Source: Trifolium pratense
Lineage: Eukaryota > Streptophyta > Magnoliopsida > Fabales > Fabaceae
Direction of reading: 5' to 3'
NCBI RefSeq assembly: GCF_020283565.1
Contig: NC_060063.1
Location: forward strand, 2,294,001 to 2,358,000
Length of the DNA: 64,000 nt
Shown here: piece by piece, positions 45,572-58,451 of the stretch
Layout: each line of letters begins with the position of its first letter
Numbering within the stretch: position 1 is the first letter of the stretch
The notes under the pieces: generated by a model
Databases searched by the model: none
The model's input: only the letters and a program-made list of their open reading frames with translations
What the model was told of the DNA's origin: nothing
Translations under genes and position numbers: made by a program

Positions 45572-45760
45572 ACTTATAGTTAGAATATTATAAATTATTT
45601 CTCGAAAAAATAGAGCTTGAAAGTTAATTTTAACGTCGAAATTTTTATTACTTTTATTTTGAAGTTACATAAAAATTTATATTTAAATAATTCCATTTTT
45701 AAAAGTTCTAAAGTTTCGAAAAGAAAAACTTTTTATAATATTTTATGAGTTTAATTGTTG

Positions 45761-45916
45761 TTCACTGTTGATGTAAAGATTCTTTACACATACATCCAAT
45801 GATGCGTTGCCATATCATTTAATGAATGTGACACATCATGTGTTTTTAAATATCATACATGATGTGTCAGTATATTATTGAATGCATGTGTAAAATAACA
45901 TTAAATTGACAGTGCA
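45761..45916. mobile_element. Foldback MITE
   Basis: TTCACTGTTGATGTAAAG pairs with the reverse complement of the right end (TGCACTGTCAATTTAATG). Inner arms pair CATGATGTGTC with GACACATCATG. Confidence 0.65.
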
Positions 45917-46232
45917 TATAAATTAAATTCTTATAGAATTCAACCAATTAAATTGCGGCCAACTTTGTTAATCTTAAGCCGAACATCAAATTGTGTCAAA
46001 AAAGAAAAAAAAAGTCGAACATCAGATTAATTAACACTCTTTCTTTTGGAACCAAAGGTTAAGACCACAAAATCCAAAGTTTAAATTTCACTGAAAAAAT
46101 TTGTTATATTCATTTGCTTTTTGTGAAAATAATTTTCTACTTTCATTTTTTAAATGTGTTAATTTTCACATACTCTCCGTAAAAAAAAAAAAAGAAGAGC
46201 AGATCTCATTGTTAATAAGAAAATAAAAACAC

Positions 46233-46318
46233 CTGTTCACAAGTCTTAGATTAATCGGTCAATACCGATATTGTTAGGTCAGATATCTTCATATGAATTT
46301 GAATTATGGATCTCGTAG
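46233..46318 (+). mobile_element. Decayed SINE related to the 28840 pair
   Basis: GTTCACAAGTCTTAGATTAA, ATACCGATATTGTTAGGTCA, degraded box B GAATTTGAATTATGGATC. No poly(A) seen. Confidence 0.6.
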
Positions 46319-46723
46319 TTGATCTGATTGTGCATCCTCTTCTTTATTTTGGATTAAATGTAATATTGATTGAGCTACTTTAAACAATCCAAGTCCTTCA
46401 TCTTGTGCTAGTAGCTTTAGGAACTTAGAGGCAATCTCTTTAGGTTGGTTTGCTATTAAGCTTGGTATTTTCTTTGCTTTACATGTTGAACTTGTCGGTG
46501 TTATATGAATGCTATTGAAATTTATTATAATATATATAGGTTGAGATATATAAGGAACATAATTCATGATCTATGATGAATTTGCTATTTCAACTTTTGA
46601 AGTTAGTTCAAGATATATACTAATTCAAAATCCAATGTGTAAGCATAAGAAGTTAATCTTTTCAATCAAGTTACATAGGGCATATCAGTGCATGAGAGTA
46701 GAAAACAAAATGTTCAAACAATA

Positions 46724-46850
46724 CAACTGTGAGTATATCTCAGTTGGTAGAGATATTATATATAATACACAGGGATCAGAACTTGAAACTTTATATTTCC
46801 ATTTATTCATTAAAAAATGAAATTTTAACCATTAAACCAAAATGTAAATA
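46724..46850 (+). mobile_element. Au-type SINE with 11 bp TSD
   Basis: TATATCTCAGTTGGTAGAGA, degenerate box B GATCAGAACTTG, and 3' signature TTTTAACCATTAAACCAAA. TTCAAACAATA flanks it at 46713-46723 and 46851-46861. Confidence 0.7.
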
Positions 46851-47023
46851 TTCAAACAATAAAAATATATTTGATTAATTCACACATAATTATTGTCTGA
46901 GACAACTCCCAATTTAGGTGCCCAGAAAAAGACCCAATTTAAGGTTGAAATGTATACATGCCAAAATTGCAAAAAAATAAAATATAAAAAAACATAAATA
47001 TTAAAATCTTGAAGAATATTGAT

Positions 47024-48619
47024 CTAAAGACCTTGATCAACAAGATAATCTCCCAACCTCTCAACAACCAGGTTACATTGTCCAGGTGTAACAGGTTCCT
47101 CATAGATGCCAAAAACTAGAGCTTGACCAGTTTTCTTTATGGTTATTCCTCCAGATCCCTGTCAAACAAGCACAAAGGTTAGTTTTAAAGAAAGATGTTT
47201 GTGCAATCAATGAGGAAACAAGCTTAAACTATGAATATGTTCTATATAAGCTAAGAAATTTATGAAAACAAGTCCGACAAAAATGTACAAGTGCTTACAT
47301 GATAAAATAAAACCTAAATAAGTTCTTCCAAATGCTCCTAATTCAACTTAAACATATGATAATCGCTTTAAGATGCAGGATTGACAAGTTCAAATATCAA
47401 ACATTGTGGATTATGCTCTCACAATATCAATGGGTTCCCTTACATTAAACCATCCACCTTTAGGATGTGTGAACCTTCTTTGACAAGATGTCGCCTTTAT
47501 TTAATCGTTATATTCGTTTATAATTTGGCCTAATTAACAGCCTCTTAGCAAAAAAAAAGAAAGAAGTTACCTTCTTTCCACGAATGACAGCTCCAGCCTC
47601 TCCCTGAATAACCATATACTTAACTTCCCCAAGATGTAAGCCAGTAGGTGCAAGATAGCCAGGTTCATCAAAATCTTTCATGATACCAGTAATCTCATCA
47701 GGTTTACACTGAAAAAAAAACATCATAAAAAAATCACCACTTCAAAATCACACATCTTTAACATATAAAACAAATATTACACACAAGTCACAAATTTCAT
47801 TACAATGTAGACATGTGATCGATTAATCTACTATAGTTTCTCAAATCAAAAATGAAATTGTCTTCTAACATTATTAACAAATCCTAACTTTTATCACTAA
47901 TTCACTAAAATTTCGTGCCAAAATGTAAAATAATTGTTACAAACACGATAATAACTAACATATTTTAGCATTTGAATTGAGCCTAATTCGATGTAAGACT
48001 TCTTAACACACTGCATCGCCCCAGTGTTATTGGGTTTGGGGTGCGGATATAAATGGTCAATGACCCGGTCAGAAACTTGATAACAGCGCTAATGGATCGG
48101 GTAGAAGACTCTGGTACATATTATAATTTGAGTTGGGCCTCAAACCTTACAAAATCAGATTGTAAGATGAAAATTGTTTCTACTTTATAAACTTATATTT
48201 AGTCCATCTTCCAACCAATATAAGACTTTTTAACGGCATACACAAATAGAAATCAATAAAAAATCAATTACGTTGGTAGATATTGATCACTCAAATGAAA
48301 ATATTGTTCACAAAGTGATATTGACAATCAACTTCTCATAAATGCAACTTGAAAATTCTGGAAAATTTTTATTAACCAAGATGAAAATGTTTGTTATGAT
48401 ATAGATCTGCATAGCGATAATGTGATGAAGAGATGAATGATACATATCAAAGTATATGCGCGCGCACACTCACATACATATGAATATTACCTGAGGGAAG
48501 GAAGTGCTTTGAGCCCAAACAGAACCGTCATGGCCAAGAATGGCGGCGGCGGTGAGTTGATGTCCTGTGCCATCGATATCACACATCAAATGTTCATCCA
48601 CATAAGTTTGCCACGACAT
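47024..48619 (-). CDS. PRF: Profilin
   Basis: Three exons, 48619-48491, 47708-47571 and 47158-47024, joined at codon boundaries by GT/AG introns, encode 133 residues. The length and the 3-exon structure are standard for plant profilins. The N-terminal signature is [20 protein letters not shown]. The middle is [20 protein letters not shown] with the [19 protein letters not shown] poly-proline/actin-binding region. The C-terminus is [16 protein letters not shown]. Profilin binds monomeric actin, poly-L-proline and phosphoinositides in the cytoplasm and tunes actin polymerisation. Plant profilins are also common pollen allergens. Intron 1 contains part of an unclassified dispersed repeat (47985-48240, TCCAACCAATATAAGAC). 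Confidence 0.97.
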
Positions 48620-49559
48620 TTTGTTATTTTTCTTCTTCTTCTTCTTCAATTTGTTACTCTTCTTCCTTTGTTTGTGTTTTTTTGTTTTGCTTTGTTTTTT
48701 ATGTTCACATTTTTTAGGCTTGTGATGTAATGTTGCTTTAAATGTGAGGATAGAGAGATTGACGTGGAATGTTTTGTTCATATTTGGTTTGCTCTCCACT
48801 CCTTCCATTCAAACCTCCCCATCATTTTAGGACCAAACTCTTTCTCTCTCTTTTTTCACATGGTTCTGTTTCTTTACTTTCTATTTTTATCTTTTGTACA
48901 CACACAAAAATTACCCTATATCATTTTTGTTAACTCTTTGGTTCTTTACGGAAGAAAGACTCTCATTAATTTAGAGTTCGGAAGAGTGATAAATAAATTA
49001 TGACAAACATATTATTGCCAATTTTTCTTTGCTTTTCTTTTTATTGGTTTATTATAATGTATTTCATTTTTCTCACAATGAGTGATCAATTTGATCATTT
49101 GAGATATATTAAGAAAAAATCATGACAAGCTTGGTATGATGTTCGAACATTACAAACATATCATTGTCAAATATAATGTTGATGTCAATTTTTATCGTGT
49201 AGTGAACACAATGACAACGTGTTGTTTCCGTGATAGTGGCGAAAACTTAATTTATTCTGACACAAACCTCTTGGCAACATTTTATTCTATCTGTCATTGA
49301 TGGTAAAAATCTCAAAAACTCGTTTCTCCTAACGCCTTCGGACGTACGTCAATCTATCTAATGTCATCCAATGAATACCTTTACTATTATCACCTTTGTA
49401 CCCCACCAAAATCCATTTAGCATTCTTTCAATTTCTATAATTATAGTGGATGGAATGATATAAATACTCATTATATATGTTGAGATTGCTTGCAACACAT
49501 ATTTGATCATCACTTCCTTAATTACATGCTTTAGGTAAACATTTTCCTCTCCATGAATT
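48620..49559. other. Profilin upstream region
   Basis: The leader contains CTT-rich tracts (48628-48665). No gene is seen beyond it. Confidence 0.4.
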
Positions 49560-50110
49560 CATTTTTTTCTTCCAAATTCTGTCCTTGATGAATGAGAAGA
49601 TTGTCTTCTTACTCCTCCCAATCAAAGACGGTAGCCCCAACTAATTTTGGGTGCCTAATACATAATTTCTATAGCAACAAAGGGCATTATCCGGAATGGA
49701 CCTCTCTTCAACAAACGTCGATTTCTCCATAGATATACATTTGTCAAGACATGCTTTCAATTTATTGCCAAGAATTTTAGATTTCATCTTATAGAGTACA
49801 TTACTTACACAGCAAAATGGGAAGCATATCTTTCGTCTCTACGGGTTGTCACACTTTGGCATAAGATGTATCATGTATGTTAGTCTCATTAAGATTTGTA
49901 GGGAAAAACCTTCTGAAGCCACATAGACATTGTCCTCCATATAACATCACCACAAACCTCCCAATAAATTTGGAAGAAAGCCAGATTAAATCCATTCGGA
50001 CCCGGGGTCTTATCTGGTTGCATTTGGAAGATAGCTTACCTATTATTCTCTTGTGTAATCTTTCTATGAATGAGACTCAATGGTTTTCGATGCTTGTCGA
50101 TTACCATAAA
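49560..50110 (-). pseudogene. Decayed LINE reverse-transcriptase fragment
   Basis: The minus strand reads MQPDKTPGPNGFNLAFFQIY WEVCGDVIW (split here for length), then degraded sequence with NKLKACLDKCISMEKSTFVE and SIPDNAL, the start of a plant LINE RT domain. Stops and frame changes occur throughout. Ends are not defined. Confidence 0.75.
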
Positions 50111-50122
50111 ATAATATTTACA

Positions 50123-50173
50123 AATATACTTGTATAAGTTTTTTTTTTGAACGGCAATATACTTGTATAAGTT
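50123..50173 (-). repeat. Micro-insertion flanked by 18 bp TSD
   Basis: AATATACTTGTATAAGTT is repeated exactly at 50123-50140 and 50156-50173. The 15 bp insert is eight T then GAACGGC (GCCGTTC plus poly(A) on minus). Confidence 0.85.
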
Positions 50174-50310
50174 ATTCACTAAATTTGATTTTTTAAAATA
50201 GAGGCACCAAAGTTTTATTTGTTTAAATAGAAAATAAAAATGCATTTAAGCCAACCAATAAAAAATAAATATCATTATTCTAATATAGTGCAAAGCTAAA
50301 ACAAAACTAT
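50174..50310. other. Short unassigned spacer
   Basis: Between the micro-insertion and the MITE; nothing recognised. Confidence 0.3.
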
Positions 50311-50460
50311 AGGTCCGGTTGTTTTGAGGGAGAAAAAGTGTGAGGAAAGAAAATTATGCAAATCAATGAATAAATTTGGACTAAAATTAATCTAGGTTCA
50401 TTCATTGGTTTGCGTAATTTTCTTTCCTTCCAATTTCTCTCCCTCAAACCAAACAGACCT
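50311..50460. mobile_element. Foldback MITE, GGTCCGTTTGTTT family
   Basis: AGGTCCGGTTGTTTTGAGGG pairs with CCCTCAAACCAAACAGACCT. Inner arms ATTATGCAAAT / TTTGCGTAATTT match those of the copy at 29194. Confidence 0.8.
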
Positions 50461-50761
50461 TAAGGGACCATTAGAAGGTGTGGTGTTGTGTAGTGATGGA
50501 CCAAATTTAACATCAAATCAGCATGTCAGCAAATATTGACCAAATTAAAGACCAAATTGCAAAATTACAATGGTCTGTCTCCTCATCAATATCTCATTCA
50601 TGCTTGATGTTGGCAATGACAAATGAGAATGTCCCAAATACATGGTATGACTGTACGGCTTATTACATTGGCCAAACCAAAGGCCATTACCAGCATGGCT
50701 TAATTATGAGTGTCATATCTTAATTATTATGAGTGTCATATCTTAATTATTATGTTGATAT
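50461..50761. other. Intergenic
   Basis: Contains a direct repeat of TTATGAGTGTCATATCTTAA (about 50703 and 50728). Nothing else seen. Confidence 0.35.
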
Positions 50762-51030
50762 ATTCTTTCTCCGTTCCAAAATAATTGTCACATTTTACTA
50801 TTGCACAATGCACACTTATCGATACATAATTTTGATCATTAATATTTTTAGTTGTGTATTATTAAAAATTATGAAAAATTGATATTTTGATAGTACTCGT
50901 CGAGACAAATCTAACAAGATCTCATATGTTAATATTTATCTTTATGCATTAGTAAAAAAATATGGTCAAAGTAGCTTGTATGAATAGTGCACACAGTCAA
51001 ACTGTGACAATAATTTTGAGACGGAGGATA
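50762..51030. mobile_element. Stowaway-like MITE
   Basis: CTCCGTTCCAAAATAATTGT and the reverse complement of the right end, CTCCGTCTCAAAATTATTGT, are TIRs. TA flanks both sides. Confidence 0.7.
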
Positions 51031-51156
51031 AAGTTTTATGTTTATTTGTTTTAATATAAATTTCATGAAATTCCACTTATTTGATGAGATAAAGCTAAAT
51101 ACAAATCTTTCATTTTCATCATGTAGCAATCTAACACGAGAATTCATTCTCAATTA

Positions 51157-51780
51157 GACTAAGTGCAATGGTGGGTGTTTAAAACACCCTCCACATCATC
51201 TTCTCTCTCTTCCACATAATACCTCAACACCTCATTCAACTTTTACCACTCCAATAGTTTTTGTTTTAAACACTCTACCCCACCACTTTATCTACCCCAC
51301 CACTTTTTATTTCATATTCTTATTTAAATTTATATTTATGTTTTTATCATTTTACATAAAATTATAATTATCGATTAATATTAAATTACAATTATACGAT
51401 AAAAATAATCGATTAAAATTAATTATCAATTATAATTAATTAAACTCCCGGTTACAATTATAATAAAAACACATAAATAACGTAATTATTACAATGCGAA
51501 TAATTTAAAATACAATACAACACACAAATAACGTAATTATTACGATACAAATCTTCTTAATCACGCAACATTCCAAACTTATTCCATATGTGCTTCACTA
51601 GATCTGCTTGCAATTGATGATGAACATTTGCATCATGGAACTCCGATTTCAGGCATTAAACTCTGTTGGAGGGTTTAATCTCCTCTCTCCTCCAACTCAA
51701 TTTCAACACCTGTTTAAACACCCATTGTAGTGGTTTTGCATGTTTAAAACACCCCCTCTCAACACCCATTGCAGCTAGTC
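51157..51780 (-). mobile_element. PIF/Harbinger deletion derivative retaining transposase C-terminus
   Basis: Ends GACTAAGTGCAATGG and CCATTGCAGCTAGTC are inverted and flanked by TTA and TAA. Further inverted pairs (GGTGGGTGTTTAAA / TTTAAACACCCATT) follow. On the minus strand at about 51650-51555 it reads SEFHDANVHHQLQADLVKHI WNKFG (split for length) then MLRD and stop. I recognise this as the C-terminal end of Harbinger-type transposases. The rest of the transposase is missing. Confidence 0.7.
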
Positions 51781-52594
51781 TAAAATAGTTCATTCCAAGT
51801 AAATTATAGTAAAGCAAATAATAAGTATATATGTCTATGCTAATAGTTCTTCTTTTTTTTGTGGGAACCCTTGGATTTTTAGAAAAAAATAGTTTGTTAA
51901 TCTGTAATTTAAATATAAGTTAAGTAAAATCTGATAAATAATTGTCTCGTGAGCTTAACTTAGTTGGCAGGGACAATGCATTCTTATTATATACTTCTTT
52001 CAATCATTCATTCTCAATTGAAATTTAATAATCGCTCAAATGTAATTACTTATTTCTTTATCAAGTAGTCTAGCTAGATTTTTTTTTTTTAAGAAGTCAA
52101 AAAGATATATATTAACATAAAAATATCCTCTAATCAAGCACAAGTTGTACTTAATCACGAAAAGAACAAAGTCGCAAGGGAGTTAACAAAAACTCCTCCA
52201 CCCAAAAAACAATTACAACCAAAAATCTAAACAAGACAACGAAAATCAACTCAATTGATTCAACTCATAAATAAGATAACGGATTCAACCCCTGTAAATT
52301 CACCTCTTAAAATAAATAAGTGGAAAAAAAATTTAATTACGGAGTTATATATGTGTATGATGATATACAACTAAAGGTTGCATAACACACATTCACCAAA
52401 AAATTAATAAAAAATTGCATAACACAACTGATTCATTATATGTCAAACAAAATTTGTATGTTTATCATCAAACTAAAATTAATTAGTTTAACGATTTTAT
52501 TCCATTGAGAATATGTATATGTCAATAATAAAATAGACTTCTACCACGTTTTCTCCTCACAATATTCCCACGCCGTTGGAAATATCAGAAATCA
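51781..52594. other. Intergenic with SINE fragment
   Basis: The 51945-51998 segment starts like an Au SINE. At 52080-52140 a T run is followed by AAGAAGTCAAAAAGATATAT. TTAATCAAGCACAAGTTGTA (about 52130) resembles the phrase at 56762, possibly a shared retroposon end. Confidence 0.4.
51945..51998 (+). mobile_element. Au-type SINE, 5' fragment
   Basis: GTGAGCTTAACTTAGTTGGC AGGGACAATGCAT (split) matches the 5' part of the family, with no 3' half. Confidence 0.55.
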
Positions 52595-53741
<1,147 letters not shown>

Positions 53742-54399
53742 TTCCACAATATCATTGAAACTGTTTTTAATTAGCAAATGATCATTGCAATTTAAATAAA
53801 TGTTATTCCTTTTTTTTTTTTTTTCTTTTGAACAAATAATGTTATGTTGCTTTTGAATTTTGATCATTATGTTATATATGTAAAAAATGCCGTTGGAAGA
53901 AAAAAAATCACCTTATGTAATTCATAAGTTCGTCGATAGAAACTAACTATTATAAATTTTTTATATTTGTAATATAATAAATAAATAAATAAAACAATAA
54001 TTTATATACAAAGTCGGCTCCAAATCCAATGGTCCAAATACTATTAATGCCTTAATTTTTTAGACCTATAAAAATTATCACGTATATTAAAACTTAATTT
54101 ATATCTTATCTTATTTAGTATAAAAATTTATTGGACCGGCCAACCTATTTTTACCTAGTGATGGGGGCATGGGGCATTGCCCGGCTTTCCAACAATTAAG
54201 AGCTGGATTTAGATAACCCCACTTTTACCTTTGAGGACAAGTTATTGTTACTAGTTACTAGAAAAATAAGTGAAGATAGGATTAGGAGAATAAATTGAAG
54301 TGATTTGGTGTGAACAACTGTCAACTATAAATTGTGAGCTTAACACCAAAACTGCAATGATAAGTTGACTTTGCAAATTAAGCTGCTTTTAAGTCATTA
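53742..54399. other. Intergenic
   Basis: Contains a long pyrimidine run (53808-53829) next to a near-duplicated AAATAATGTTAT, possibly another micro-insertion. 54005-54180 has a phrase on GGCATTGCCCGGC of unclear origin. Confidence 0.35.
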
Positions 54400-54556
54400 T
54401 TTTTTTTTCACCACCAGTTTAATCTGGTAAAAGAGCCAGTTCTGACATCAAGTGATTTTAGCCCCCTCCTGATCGTAGTTGCGGAGGATCGAACCGTGGT
54501 CCTCCCTACCAAATTCAGCATCAATCATCACTAAACTAACTAACAATTGATATTTC
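54400..54556 (-). mobile_element. tRNA-derived SINE with TSD
   Basis: AAGTCATTA flanks it (54391-54399 and 54557-54565). On the minus strand there is box B GGTTCGATCC followed by TCCGCAACTACGATCAGGAG. The 3' end is poly(A) at the left edge. Confidence 0.75.
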
Positions 54557-54652
54557 AAGTCATTAATTATCTCATATAAAGGTGTAGTCCATTTACGTCA
54601 TAGGCGGTCCAAATCCAACAAGAAAGCTCAAATTAGAATGATTACTTAGTCC

Positions 54653-54782
54653 GTCCCCATGAGCATAATTCAGTTGGTAAATACATTGTATGTAGAATGC
54701 AGGGATCGAGGTTCGAACCATAGTACTCTCACTATTTCATCTTAAAAAGTAAAATTCTAACCACTACACTAGAAAAAAAAAA
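54653..54782 (+). mobile_element. Au-type SINE with 13 bp TSD
   Basis: CATAATTCAGTTGGTAAAT (box A), box B GAGGTTCGAACC, 3' signature TTCTAACCACTACACTAG plus poly(A). TSD GATTACTTAGTCC / GATTATTTAGTCC (54640-54652, 54783-54795). Confidence 0.8.
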
Positions 54783-54795
54783 GATTATTTAGTCC

Positions 54796-55011
54796 AACAA
54801 GGGTCTACTATCTAATATACCTAAGTGCAGATATGAGGATAGTAGAACATATGAAATCTCACCCCATATAACATTTTATCCACTTCGGATATGCATTAGA
54901 ACGTGTAATTGTTCTTATTATTAAGGGATCATTCAAACAAAATATACATACCCACTTATCTTGAGTTCGATCATTTTCTCATATCTAAACCGTTATGAAC
55001 TAAACTTTAGA
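54796..55011. other. Short intergenic spacer
   Basis: Ends in the left TSD of the hAT element; nothing else seen. Confidence 0.4.
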
Positions 55012-55642
55012 TAGGGATGGCAATTTGACCCATACCCAGAGAGTACCCGCAAAAATTACCCACAACGGGTAGGGTAAAAACCCGCGTTTTGGGTACGGGC
55101 ACGGATATGGGTAATTACCCGCAAAAATGAACAGGTATGGGTGCGGGTACGGGTACCTTAGTACCCACCCCGCCCCATACCCGCATAATATATATTTATT
55201 TATTTTATTTATATTATTATATTATAATATATGTAAATCAATTTAAAACAATACAACTCTACTAAACTATTACATATTTTTAATAAAAATGTTTATTTAT
55301 AACATAATATAAAAATAATGTGAATATTTAACATAAATATGAACTTTAACATAAGGTTGGTAATAATTTTGTTTATAATTTCATTAGTCAATATTAAAAT
55401 CTTTGAAATTTTTTTAATTCTATTAAAATTATATGATATTTTATAATTGATCAATTTATTTTTAGTAAAAATGCGGGTAACGGGTACGGGTATGGGTACC
55501 TAGGTACCCATAGGGTATGAGGACGGAGACAAAAGTTGTTACCCACGCGGGTATGGGGATGGGTACGGGTATTTTTTCAATCCGCGGGTATGGGAATGGG
55601 TACTATAGTACCCTACCCATACCCTACCCATTGTCATCCCTA
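55012..55642. mobile_element. hAT-type MITE with 8 bp TSD
   Basis: TIRs TAGGGATGGCAA and TTGTCATCCCTA. It is flanked by an exact 8 bp TSD ACTTTAGA (55004-55011, 55643-55650). Both subterminal regions are packed with GGGTACGGGTA / TACCCATACCC motifs. The centre is AT-rich and non-coding. Confidence 0.9.
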
Positions 55643-55650
55643 ACTTTAGA

Positions 55651-56880
55651 TGAGTAAAAAGATAACAACAACTAGACATTTATCAACATGGAGTTGTACA
55701 ATTTACTAATTAATTTGTTACTTGCTAGCACCCTAACTTTGACAGTATCATTTCAAGATACCCGCTCCCCAAGTCACTAGGTATTATCTAGTGGTAAAGA
55801 ATTTAGTGTGCATGAGATTTTAAGTTCGATCGTCAGCTCTATTATAAAAATAAATAAAAAAATACCCCTCCCCGTTTGGGGAAAGAGCATATGATCATTC
55901 GAAGTGCAATCAACTCTCAAGCATGAGAAAAGGGGGAAAAGCACCCATTACACTGAGAGGTAACAATTGTTTTTTCACATAAGAACAAGACCTTTAGACC
56001 AATAGAAAATAAAAGGGTTAAATAAGTTTTTGGTTTCAAAAAATATATTGAGTTTTAATTTTAGTTCCATAAAAATAAAAACAGGATAATTTCGTCCTCC
56101 CAAATTTTTTTGTTTCGTTTTTGAACCCTGATGATCAGTTTATTTTTAAAAACTAATAATTTCCTCTCTCGACTTTGCCATTTATCTTAATCGAAAAAAT
56201 ATTTTTTTTAAATAAGCCAAATAATATATTAATAAAAAAAAGCAAACCTCTGTTCTCCTCTTTTAACCTAGTCGTCATAACTTTTTTTATTCTTCTTGAT
56301 CTATCAAAGAGGATGATTTAGGGTCAATTAAAGTCTAGAATCACCCCTCCAAATCGTTTTTTCTTTCCATTTTAGTTAAATAAGTGATATTTTCACATAT
56401 CTTTAATGCTCATTTCGAATTTTTCGTGATTTCGTCGTCTTATAATGCGACTGAGGTTGTTTTGATTTTCCGTCGTAGTGCGATGTATTTTGTTTTTCGT
56501 CTTGGTGTGATGTTTATTTGTTTTCGGTTGATAAGTTCGATCTAGTGCAAATCCAATCAATAATTTTGGTGTCGTCAACGATACGGATCCAGAGACATAA
56601 ATATTCCGAACATGTAGGCTTATGCAATTTGGAGCTTTATGTTGGATGTTGTTAGTTTGTTAGTTAATTCATCATTTTCATTTTTAACGATTTTGAATTT
56701 GTATTACATGCTTGGACTATCAATTTGAATGAATGAACATCGTTTATTTAGTAAAAAAAAATCTTAATCAAGCATAAGATGTACTTAATCAGGAAGAAAA
56801 GAGTCATAAGGATATGCCATTTTATACTTATTAATTAATTCAACTGATGATTTATCAAACACTACAAATTTAATCAGACA
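55651..56880. other. Intergenic
   Basis: 55790-55860 is tRNA-like (TCTAGTGGTAAAGAATTTAG, AAGTTCGATCG), probably another SINE. 56010-56130 has the GTTAAATAAGTTTTTGGTTT start of a GGTCC-type element end. No gene. Confidence 0.4.
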
Positions 56881-56889
56881 ATTTATTTG

Positions 56890-57170
56890 ATATCATCTAA
56901 TTTATTTCCTATTCATTTGAGGAGTTTTTGAAGGTTTGAAACTTGCTAGATGGTTAGGGTTTCAAGCTATTGAGGTTAATGAAGATTCTATATTGGTAGC
57001 AAATATTTATTAATAACAACAAAGAAGGCAGCCCGAGAGGTAGAGAGCTCTTGTTCATAAGATTCGTTCCCTCATTTCTATGGATTGGGAGATTGTGATT
57101 AGACACTCCTATGTGTTTAGATAAGTGTTTTTGAGTCGTTTCCAACTCATTTTAGTCATTTGTTGTTTGC
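56890..57170 (+). pseudogene. LINE RNase H fragment
   Basis: FEGLKLARWLGFQAIEVNED is followed by SILVANIY, two stops, then RALVHKIRSLISMDWEIVIR and HSYV. These are the RNase H domain end of a plant LINE, with stops that inactivate it. Boundaries are not defined. Confidence 0.75.
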
Positions 57171-57811
57171 AGATATTTTGGAGATCTTTGTTTCTCGTGT
57201 AATTCTGATGTAATTTACTCTTACTCATATATATCCTATGAATTTCATTTCGCACCGGAAACTCAGTCTTTGCAACAGCTGGAGAGACTGTTGTAGAAGC
57301 GAAGCCTATCTATCGCCACGCCGACCATAAAATACGAGATTGGGCCCTTCTTTTAAGTTAATTGAAAAGTTATTACAAACAAGTAGATTAGAAAAAACCT
57401 TATCTATACAATGACATGGAAGGTGAAGGCCAAATCATCATCATTATGGCATGGGTATGTTTTATTTTGCACAGAACTGTTTTTGTTGTTAAGACTGCAA
57501 GTATAGTATAGAGGACTGTTTGTCCATTCTCCATCACCATCCAATCTAACATCTTCTAGTCCTGCTAATTTACTTCATAATGTGATGACAGCTCAAATAC
57601 AGCTATTGAGTTGGACCCATTTTCCTTATATAAGTATGGTAATAAATGTCCAAATTATTCTTTTTCAACCATTTCCCTTGGTCAAAAAGACCATTATATT
57701 TCAAAGCTTCAAATTTTCGTACACTGAATCGGATCTTATTATCAAGTATCAACTCATCATCTATATCATATAACTATATCTTATCTTTCTCACTCAACGG
57801 TGTATGCATTA
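57171..57811. other. Intergenic
   Basis: May include further LINE 3' sequence up to about 57240. No gene recognised. Confidence 0.35.
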
Positions 57812-58451
57812 TGAAGCCTCATACGTTACACGATACCGATACGATACGACACCGATATGACGATACAATTTTTTTTTTAAAATTCCCGATACAATATGTC
57901 CGGGATACGTTATTTAAAAATTAAATTTAAAATTAAATATATAAATGCACAATATATAAACATAACTAAAATCAATAATGATAAAAATTAACATTCAAAT
58001 TACTCAAAATAAGAAAAAAAGTGACAATTACATATATTAAATTAAGTACTACCCAAAAAGGGGGTGAGATGGGTAGCTCAACTGGTTAAGCTAGTTGCGC
58101 TAAGCGTTAAGGAGTTGGAGGTCCAGAGTTCAAGTCATGATAAGGAGAAAAACTAATAAAGACATAGTTGGTAACATCATACTCTAACATTCAATACTTA
58201 AGAGAAAATACAAATTGAATCAGTCTCCTCTCCTACATTTCCATCATCAAAGAGCATTAATTGCCCGATACTTTTTCGATCGATACACGTATTGGAGAAG
58301 TATCCGACAAGTATTGGTTATATTTTCTTTTAAAAAATAATATTAATTGTCGATACTTCTCCGATACGTGTATCGGAAAGTATCGAACGAGTATCGATAT
58401 CGAGGAGGTATCGGACACGATACTTTGCCATTTTTTGAGTATCAAGGCTTC
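57812..58451. mobile_element. MITE with GATACCGATAC-rich arms
   Basis: TGAAGCCTCATAC pairs with the right end (GTATCAAGGCTTCA). Both arms contain many CGATACGATACGACACCGAT-like phrases. The element contains a SINE at about 58060. No TSD was identified. Confidence 0.6.
58060..58145 (+). mobile_element. tRNA-derived SINE nested in MITE
   Basis: GGTAGCTCAACTGGTTAAGC (box A), CAGAGTTCAAGTC (box B). The 5' end looks tRNA-like but the 3' part cannot form an acceptor stem. Confidence 0.5.

Larger units (their letters stand above)
45371..47023. other. Intergenic region between MED4 leader and profilin gene
   Basis: No host gene recognised. It holds a micro-insertion (45522-45571), a MITE (45761-45916) and two SINE copies. 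The minus-strand ORF 46304-46567 is not recognised. Confidence 0.5.

Noticed and set aside
46304..46567. 87-codon minus-strand ORF
   Set aside because: No recognised motif or splice context; overlaps a SINE remnant.
58070..58140. tRNA gene candidate
   Set aside because: Box A and B are visible, but no cloverleaf with acceptor stem can be formed; better explained as a SINE. The same holds for 44703, 54490 and 60258.
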